A stretch of DNA of 7,909 nt from Candidatus Aminicenantota bacterium (GTDB lineage: Bacteria > Acidobacteriota > Aminicenantia > Aminicenantales > Aminicenantaceae), in the NCBI GenBank assembly GCA_016926925.1, contig JAFGNQ010000217.1, positions 1 to 7,909 of the forward strand, in the 5' to 3' direction. Of the stretch, positions 1-4,921 are shown one piece after another; position 1 is the stretch's first letter, and every line of letters starts with the position of its first letter. Made by a program: the position numbers and the translations under genes. The notes beneath the pieces were generated by a model. That model made no database searches. It was not told the DNA's origin and saw only the letters and a list, made by a program, of their open reading frames with translations.

Positions 1-1
1 C

Positions 2-604
2 CCGCTGGAGATCGAGCTGCGCTTCACCTCGTGGGTCTTTCCCAAAGGCCACCGCATCCGGCTGGCTGTCAACAACGCCCAGTGGCCGATGATCTGGCCC
101 AGTCCCTATCCGATGACAACGCGTCTCGAACTGGGAGGTCAGACGCCGACGCGCGTCGCACTTCCCGTCGTACCCTACGCAGACCGTCCCAAACCGCACT
201 TCCTTCCCCCTGCGAAAGATCCGGAGCCGGAGGGCTACCGTACCTTCAGCGGCACGATCTCAGGATACAGCGAAGTCACGACCGTGGAACGGAACGTGCC
301 GCGTGCGGCGACGAAGGTCGTGGCCGACAACTCGGGCGGCAGCGAATACCCTTGGGGACTGATCCGCTATTCAGACGAGATCATCTACGAAGCACAGGAC
401 AAACACCCCGAGGCCGCTTCGGTCACGAGCGACATGAAGCGCATCGTTCAAGTCGGAGGACGAAACCTCGTGTGGCAGGGGCTCCTCAGCTTCCGCAGCG
501 ACCTGAAGCACTTCTACTACGAATACACGAGAAAGCTCTTCTATGGAGACCGGCTGATCCGGGAGAAGACCTGGACAGAGGCCATCCCCCGCGACTACCA
601 GTGA
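2..604 (+). CDS. CocE/NonD family hydrolase, C-terminal part (5' end outside window)
   Basis: This is the last 200 residues of a gene that enters from the left edge in frame 2 and ends at TGA 602-604. Visible residues 13-36 (FPKGHRIRLAV, then NAQWPMIWPSPYP) match the C-terminal jelly-roll (PepX_C) domain of CocE/NonD-type acyl hydrolases and X-Pro dipeptidyl peptidases. In that family the domain packs against an alpha/beta-hydrolase domain carrying the Ser-Asp-His triad, which would lie upstream and cannot be checked here. About 160 residues follow the motif, rich in beta-strand-like stretches and polar turns (for example VGGRNLVWQGLLSFRSD), a C-terminal extension rather than an abrupt end. 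The likely activity is hydrolysis of an ester or amide; the substrate is unknown. A 222-bp gap containing a promoter separates it from the next gene, so it is probably not in that operon. Its GC content looks higher than that of the genes downstream. Confidence 0.82.
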   Translation, partial: PLEIELRFTSWVFPKGHRIRLAVNNAQWPMIWPSPYPMTTRLELGGQTPTRVALPVVPYADRPKPHFLPPAKDPEPEGYRTFSGTISGYSEVTTVERNVPRAATKVVADNSGGSEYPWGLIRYSDEIIYEAQDKHPEAASVTSDMKRIVQVGGRNLVWQGLLSFRSDLKHFYYEYTRKLFYGDRLIREKTWTEAIPRDYQ

Positions 605-701
605 GCGTCTGGAGACAAGAATTCGCTTTTCGGCTGAGCAGACCATGAGTGCTTGCCTCACGGTTCCCAGGTTTCGCTGGATTTGTGCCTGCTTTCCAGT
701 C

Positions 702-715
702 GTTGACCAGGTCAT
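702..715 (+). promoter_or_regulatory. Operator-like motif copy 1 (GTTGACCAGGTCAT)
   Basis: Positions 704-714 form a perfect inverted repeat, TGACC-A-GGTCA, with 5-bp arms around one central base. A near-identical copy lies exactly 54 bp downstream, about five helical turns, overlapping the predicted -35 box. Paired sites in phase upstream of a promoter are a usual arrangement for a transcription factor. No regulator is encoded in the window, so the factor is unknown. Confidence 0.4.
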
Positions 716-741
716 TTTGAGTATGTTCTCAGGTTTTTTTT
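716..741 (+). terminator. Possible weak Rho-independent terminator of the upstream hydrolase
   Basis: TGAG (718-721) and CTCA (728-731) can pair around a 6-nt loop. Two G-U pairs extend the stem at its base, and eight T residues follow at 734-741. The geometry and T tract fit an intrinsic terminator about 110 nt after the hydrolase stop. The stem is short and AT-rich, so termination would be weak, and the match may be chance. Confidence 0.33.
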
Positions 742-755
742 CATAATATCCCGGG

Positions 756-769
756 GTTGAACAGGTCAT
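756..769 (+). promoter_or_regulatory. Operator-like motif copy 2 (GTTGAACAGGTCAT), overlapping -35
   Basis: It is identical to the copy at 702-715 except at the sixth base (A instead of C), leaving one mismatch in the inverted repeat at 758-768. It includes the whole predicted -35 hexamer (757-762), so a protein bound here would be expected to block RNA polymerase. Repression is inferred from position only. Confidence 0.4.
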
Positions 770-785
770 CCCGTTCTGGTATAAA
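757..785 (+). promoter_or_regulatory. Predicted sigma70-type promoter of the capA-like/PHP operon
   Basis: TTGAAC (757-762, matching four of six of TTGACA) and TATAAA (780-785, five of six of TATAAT) are separated by the optimal 17 bp. Transcription would start near 792, giving a leader of about 35 nt before the ATG at 827. It is the only good hexamer pair I found in the gap, and it sits just after the terminator-like element, as expected for a new transcription unit. Confidence 0.6.
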
Positions 786-826
786 TCAAGGCAATGATTC
801 GGGGAAAAAGGAAAGAATGGTGAAAA

Positions 827-2407
827 ATGAAAAACCACTTCAAAATTCCGGCGTCTGTCATCCGCATTGAACGCAATGGGTCAAGCTCGCTGCAAAAGGG
901 CCTGCGGTTCCTGCGGGCTGCGGCTGTGGCTTTTGTTCTGGTGAACTTTCTGAACGCCGCCCTTCAACAGGCAGATCCCGGCAGCAAGGATCCGAAGAGG
1001 CTCGATCCGAAACGCCCCCTGGCCAAAGAATTGGAGATGAGCGTGGCTGACGGATTTACGCTCACAGCCGTGGGGGACTGCATTCTCTCGCGCCGGGCAT
1101 CGCAGTATCTAGAGAGGGACTCAGGGTTTGCCGAGCTGGTGAAAATCCTGCGCAGCAGCGATGCGGCCTGCGGCAACCTGGAAACTTCGATCCTTGATAT
1201 TAAGGAATTCAAGGGGTATCCGTTCTCCTGGGAGGGCGACTGGACGCTTGTGAGCATGCCGGATGTTGCGGCGGACCTTGCAGCCCTCGGCTTCGATCTG
1301 TTCTCCTGTGCCAACAACCATGCCCTGGATTGGGGGATCGAAGGGATGAGGGAAACCGGCCGCCGGCTGGATGAAGCAGGCTTGACGCATGCAGGAACCG
1401 GGGACAACCTGGGAAAGGCACGAGCAGCCATGTACTTTGAAAGCAGTAAGGGGCGTATCGGAATCGTTTCCACGGCCACCTCTTTCAGACCGACAAGCGA
1501 TGCGCTTCCGCCCGAGGGTGCGGCTCCGGGGCGGCCCGGTGTGAATCCCTTGAACGTGAAAAAAAATTCGGTTGTGCCCGCCCAGGTCATGAAACTTCTG
1601 GCCGAAGTCCAAACCGCCTTCAATCCCGGAAAATCCGTGAAATCCGAAAAGCAGCCGCCCCGCGAACTCTCTCTCTTCGGTATCGACTACGAGTTGGGAG
1701 AGGCATGCGGCTACCGCTATGAGATGGACAGCGATGACCTGGCAGAAATCCTGAAGAGTATCCGTCAGGGAAAGCAGAACAGCGATTTTCTCATTGCCGC
1801 CGTCCATTCCCATGAGTCATCGAGCGAAGTTTGGCCCGAACCTCCGGCCGCCTTCCTCCAGGAACTGGCCAGGGCGGCTGTCGACGGAGGAGCGGACGCT
1901 TTCGTCACGACAGGGCACCATCATCTCGGCCCGATCGAAATCTACAAGGGCAAACCGGTCTTTTACGGGTTGGGAAATTTTTTCTGGAGCGATATCCAGG
2001 AACCGCTGCCTGCCGACCTCCACCGCCGGAACCGGGAACTGCTGAAACAGGCCTTTCAGTATCCGGAGCGGGCCACCGATGCCGATTTGACGGCTGTTCT
2101 GAACGCCAAAAGCTTTAACAACGACCTGACCTTCCAGAGCATCATTGCCGAATGCCGGTTCCGACAGGGAGGGATTGAGGAGATTCGTCTCTATCCTGTG
2201 GACCTCGGATATGGACGGACCTTGACGGAAAGCGGGCTGCCGAGAACGGCCTCCCCTGAGAAGGCGCAGGAGATTCTGAAGCGTCTCCAGAAACTGTCCA
2301 GGCCGTACGGCACGGAAATCCTGATCGAAAATAACGTGGGAATAATCCACTCCTCCCCGGCAGAGAAAAAGCCCGAAGAAAGACAGGTCTCATGGGGTTT
2401 ATCATGA
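827..2407 (+). CDS. CapA family (PGA_cap) metallophosphatase-fold protein
   Basis: A 526-residue protein of the CapA/YwtB family, which has a calcineurin-like metallophosphoesterase fold. Residues about 27-46 are a hydrophobic segment after a basic N-terminus, so it is a signal anchor or signal peptide placing the domain outside the cytoplasmic membrane. The family motifs occur in order: AVGDCILSRR (81-90, metal ligand D84), GNLE (116-119), NNHALDWG (163-170), HSHE (327-330) and TGHHHLGPIEIYKGKPVFYG (362-381). About 65 residues follow the domain. The ATG at 827 is favoured because an in-frame stop lies at 821-823 and the next in-frame ATG would remove the membrane segment; AAGGAAAG at 808-815 is a moderate ribosome site. 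CapA itself supports poly-gamma-glutamate capsule assembly, but no capB or capC is next to it, so that role should not be assumed. The hydrolytic substrate is unknown. The gene overlaps the following PHP gene by 4 bp. Confidence 0.88.
   Translation: MKNHFKIPASVIRIERNGSSSLQKGLRFLRAAAVAFVLVNFLNAALQQADPGSKDPKRLDPKRPLAKELEMSVADGFTLTAVGDCILSRRASQYLERDSGFAELVKILRSSDAACGNLETSILDIKEFKGYPFSWEGDWTLVSMPDVAADLAALGFDLFSCANNHALDWGIEGMRETGRRLDEAGLTHAGTGDNLGKARAAMYFESSKGRIGIVSTATSFRPTSDALPPEGAAPGRPGVNPLNVKKNSVVPAQVMKLLAEVQTAFNPGKSVKSEKQPPRELSLFGIDYELGEACGYRYEMDSDDLAEILKSIRQGKQNSDFLIAAVHSHESSSEVWPEPPAAFLQELARAAVDGGADAFVTTGHHHLGPIEIYKGKPVFYGLGNFFWSDIQEPLPADLHRRNRELLKQAFQYPERATDADLTAVLNAKSFNNDLTFQSIIAECRFRQGGIEEIRLYPVDLGYGRTLTESGLPRTASPEKAQEILKRLQKLSRPYGTEILIENNVGIIHSSPAEKKPEERQVSWGLS
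2404..2407 (+). promoter_or_regulatory. ATGA stop-start overlap (translational coupling)
   Basis: The start codon at 2404-2406 overlaps the TGA stop (2405-2407) of the capA-like gene. Only a weak G-rich stretch (2394-2397) precedes it, so initiation probably relies on ribosomes finishing the upstream gene. This would give linked output of the two proteins. It depends on 2404 rather than 2392 being the real start. Confidence 0.6.
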
Positions 2408-4878
2408 AAGGCTTCACTAAATTTTCAGTGGGAATCTTTTTTCTTCTCTTTTCCATTTGTCTTCAGGCATCGGAATTTCAGGTTACGGTCATAAAGAGTG
2501 AAGAGGACATCCCGGAGAAATTCTGTCCCCTGGGGAAAAAGGGAGATTATCTTGTCTCCGATGGAAAATATTTGGCCCTCGTCGGCACCACACCCAGGAT
2601 ACGGCAGTCCTTTTACAAGTATCCGATCGAAAACACCATGGGCAGTATCATCGGCTTTCTGCCCGGAGGCCGTAACCTGAAGAGCGATTTGATAATCGGA
2701 TCTCCTTATGTGAAAGTCCAAGGCGAAGGGCGGTATCTTGCCTACGATTCCATTCTGCCTGCCGAGAGGCAATCGAGCGACGGATCTTTCGCCTTCCTGG
2801 CCAAGGCTGTATTTAAGGGAAACGAAGGAGAAAAAGCGCGGATCGCGACCACCTATTGCTTCGTTCCCGAAAGCGGAAGGATCGACATCGCCTCCACCAT
2901 CGAAAACACCGGTAACACCGATATTCATAAACTCGAATATTCCCTCTATTTCACCGACAATCAAATTTATTCGTTCAGTCCTTTCAGCAAGGAGGATCAT
3001 CCCGACCGCTTCTTCCGGATTTTCCCCAAAAAAGGATATTACCTGGGGTGGATCGACCGGAATCCTGCACTGGGGGAATACGAACCGCTCCCGGTGAATC
3101 TTGCACCGGGAAAAACGCATGAAATCCGTTATATCCTCCTCGTGGATGTGGAAAACAGCGAGCTTCTTCGAAAAATCTATGATATCTTGAACATCAAGGC
3201 TGAAAAAGCACGAATCGACTTCGCCGATTTTCAGGGTGATCTCCTGGAAGTCATAGTCCGGGACTCCGGGTCTTCCGAATTTTTCCGCTCCTTTATCGAA
3301 GGGAGTGCTGCGCTCGAAATTCGCCTTCCGCCTGGTCTTTACTCGGTCAGAGCCAACCTATTTCCGACTGTATGCGACAGCACTTTGCTGGTCGCCGAAG
3401 GAAAAGAGAATTTATGCACGCTCCACGACCTGCCCAAAGGCAAGGTCAGGGTGAAAATCGAAAACGACGGCGGCGGTTTCGAGCCGGGAAAAGTGACCTT
3501 CATCGGGATCTCCCAGACAAAAACGCCCTATTTCCGGCCGTTGAATCCGATAGAGACCGGAAATTACGTGGAACAATTCAAGAATTCGTGCTATCCGCCG
3601 CGAGAAGGACTGGAGAAGGAACTGCCTTCCGGCACCTACCTTGTCTTTGCCTCCCGGGGGCCGGAATATACGCTCGATCAAAAAACCGTAGAAATCACCG
3701 CCGGCAGCCTGCTGGAGCTTGCCTTCCGCATAAACAAAGTCGTGGATACCGGGGATTTCATTTCCGTCGATCCCCACCTCCATACCCTGAATTCGGACGG
3801 TTCGGTAACGACAGCCGAAAGGGTGAAATCCGTCATCGCCGAAGGAGTCGACGTGGCTGTTTCCACGGATCACAACTTTGTCACGGATTTCCAGCCCGCT
3901 CTCGAGGAGCTCGGTTTGGAGGAATACTTGATCCCCATGTGCGGCGAAGAGGTCAGCCCTATCGACAAGGACACAAACTACTTACCGGAGTTCAACAGGT
4001 ATCCATTGAAGGTCAGAGAAAACGAGCCGAACAACGGAGCGATCGAGACCGGCTTCACCAATCAGAATTTGCCGCTCTATGAAAAGAGCCGGGAGAAAGA
4101 TCCGGGATCCCTGATTCACGTCAATCATCCAAACAACGATTACTTCAGTTTTTTCAAGCTGGACCGGGAGTCGGCAGCCTCGGCCCGAGCGGGTTTTGAC
4201 GCTCCGTTCGATGTCATGGAAGTTTTGAACGGTCCCTGCTTCCCTTCAAAAAGCGATTATGTGGTGGTCGAGGACTGGCTTCACCTCTTGAACCGCGGCT
4301 ATTTCTACCCGCTGGTCGGCTCTTCGGATTCCCATGAGATCGATAGAGACGAACCCGGCTATTCCCGGACATACGTCTATTACGAGGGCGGTAAAAAGGA
4401 AAAACCGGACGAGCGGGCTCTGATTGCGGCCATGAAGCAGGGACGGTCCTTTGCCAGCACAGGGCCTGTGGTGGAGTTCAGGGTCAACGACAAATACACG
4501 GCCGGAGATTCGTTCACCGATAAAGAAGGCAAGGCGCACATCACGATAAAGGTTCAGAGCGCGCCCTGGGTTTCGGTGGATGAACTCAGGATCATCGTCA
4601 ACGGCGAGAGAAAAAACGTTGCTCTCGTCCGGATCCCGCGCGCAGCCGTCCGCATGATTCATGGGGAGGCCACCGTGAAACTCGAACGGGACGCCTACAT
4701 CGTCATTGAAGTCATAGGCAAGAAAAGCCTTTTCCCCGTCGTCCAGAGAGTCTTCGAGGGCTGCGGTCCCCTCCCTTATGCCATAACCAATCCGGTCTTT
4801 ATCGATGTCGACGGCAACGGACGATTCGACCCGCCGTGGCCTAAAATCAAGTTTATTAAAGAATTACCGCATTTTTAA
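2404..4878 (+). CDS. CehA/McbA family secreted PHP-domain metallohydrolase
   Basis: An 824-residue exported protein. Residues 1-22 form a signal peptide (basic start, then a hydrophobic core ending LQA). Residues about 25-270 look like an all-beta domain, and about 275-445 look like one or two beta-sandwich modules with LPPGLYSV and LPSGTYLVFASRGPEY turns. The PHP domain covers about 450-690 with its metal-binding motifs intact: DPHLH (H458, H460), STDHN (D489, H490), GEE (E515), HVNHP (H572, H575) and SSDSH (D642, H644). A beta-rich tail ends with a calcium-loop-like DVDGNGRFD (801-809). PHP enzymes hydrolyse phosphoesters or related bonds using a polynuclear metal site. The named members CehA and McbA hydrolyse the carbamate carbaryl, but the substrate here is unknown. 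The ATG at 2404 is chosen because it forms ATGA with the stop of the upstream gene and starts a clean signal peptide. An in-frame ATG at 2392, preceded by AGACAGG, would add four residues. Confidence 0.88.
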   Translation: MKGFTKFSVGIFFLLFSICLQASEFQVTVIKSEEDIPEKFCPLGKKGDYLVSDGKYLALVGTTPRIRQSFYKYPIENTMGSIIGFLPGGRNLKSDLIIGSPYVKVQGEGRYLAYDSILPAERQSSDGSFAFLAKAVFKGNEGEKARIATTYCFVPESGRIDIASTIENTGNTDIHKLEYSLYFTDNQIYSFSPFSKEDHPDRFFRIFPKKGYYLGWIDRNPALGEYEPLPVNLAPGKTHEIRYILLVDVENSELLRKIYDILNIKAEKARIDFADFQGDLLEVIVRDSGSSEFFRSFIEGSAALEIRLPPGLYSVRANLFPTVCDSTLLVAEGKENLCTLHDLPKGKVRVKIENDGGGFEPGKVTFIGISQTKTPYFRPLNPIETGNYVEQFKNSCYPPREGLEKELPSGTYLVFASRGPEYTLDQKTVEITAGSLLELAFRINKVVDTGDFISVDPHLHTLNSDGSVTTAERVKSVIAEGVDVAVSTDHNFVTDFQPALEELGLEEYLIPMCGEEVSPIDKDTNYLPEFNRYPLKVRENEPNNGAIETGFTNQNLPLYEKSREKDPGSLIHVNHPNNDYFSFFKLDRESAASARAGFDAPFDVMEVLNGPCFPSKSDYVVVEDWLHLLNRGYFYPLVGSSDSHEIDRDEPGYSRTYVYYEGGKKEKPDERALIAAMKQGRSFASTGPVVEFRVNDKYTAGDSFTDKEGKAHITIKVQSAPWVSVDELRIIVNGERKNVALVRIPRAAVRMIHGEATVKLERDAYIVIEVIGKKSLFPVVQRVFEGCGPLPYAITNPVFIDVDGNGRFDPPWPKIKFIKELPHF

Positions 4879-4921
4879 TACTCATCGGGTCCGATAAGGT
4901 TTTCGAGCGGATCTCCAATCA
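4879..4921. other. Short convergent intergenic gap
   Basis: Forty-three bases separate the PHP gene stop from the stop of the opposing receptor gene. A G-U-containing stem can be drawn (4887-4893 with 4908-4914, 14-nt loop), but neither strand has a following T tract, so no intrinsic terminator is supported. Transcripts from the two sides may overlap or be ended by Rho. Confidence 0.5.

Larger units (their letters stand above)
605..756. other. Intergenic region upstream of the capA-like promoter
   Basis: No coding potential is supported between the hydrolase stop and the promoter at 757. The stretch contains a weak terminator-like hairpin with a T8 run (716-741) and the first copy of a 14-bp repeated motif (702-715). 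An antisense reading frame crosses the whole gap but continues into the hydrolase gene and has no recognisable content. Confidence 0.5.

Noticed and set aside
31..648. Second long plus-strand frame over the hydrolase fragment
   Set aside because: It is rich in Arg, Pro and Ser, typical of an out-of-frame reading of GC-rich DNA. The frame ending at 604 carries the recognisable hydrolase motif.
794..823. Nine-codon leader ORF (MIRGKRKEW) ending 3 nt before the capA-like start
   Set aside because: It has no properly spaced ribosome site, begins almost at the predicted transcription start, and such short frames arise easily by chance.
1121..1813. Minus-strand open frames opposite the capA-like gene
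   Set aside because: The plus-strand frame carries all PGA_cap motifs in order. The antisense frames have atypical composition and no recognised content.
2404..2475. Possible lipoprotein signal in the PHP protein (Cys19 in FSIC)
   Set aside because: Residues before the Cys (Phe-Ser-Ile) do not fit a lipobox, which wants a small residue just before Cys. LQA followed by Ser fits an ordinary signal peptidase site better.
4884..4914. Hairpins in the convergent gap, including ATCG-GGTC-CGAT
   Set aside because: The stems are short or need G-U pairs, and no T tract follows on either strand, so they are not called as a terminator.
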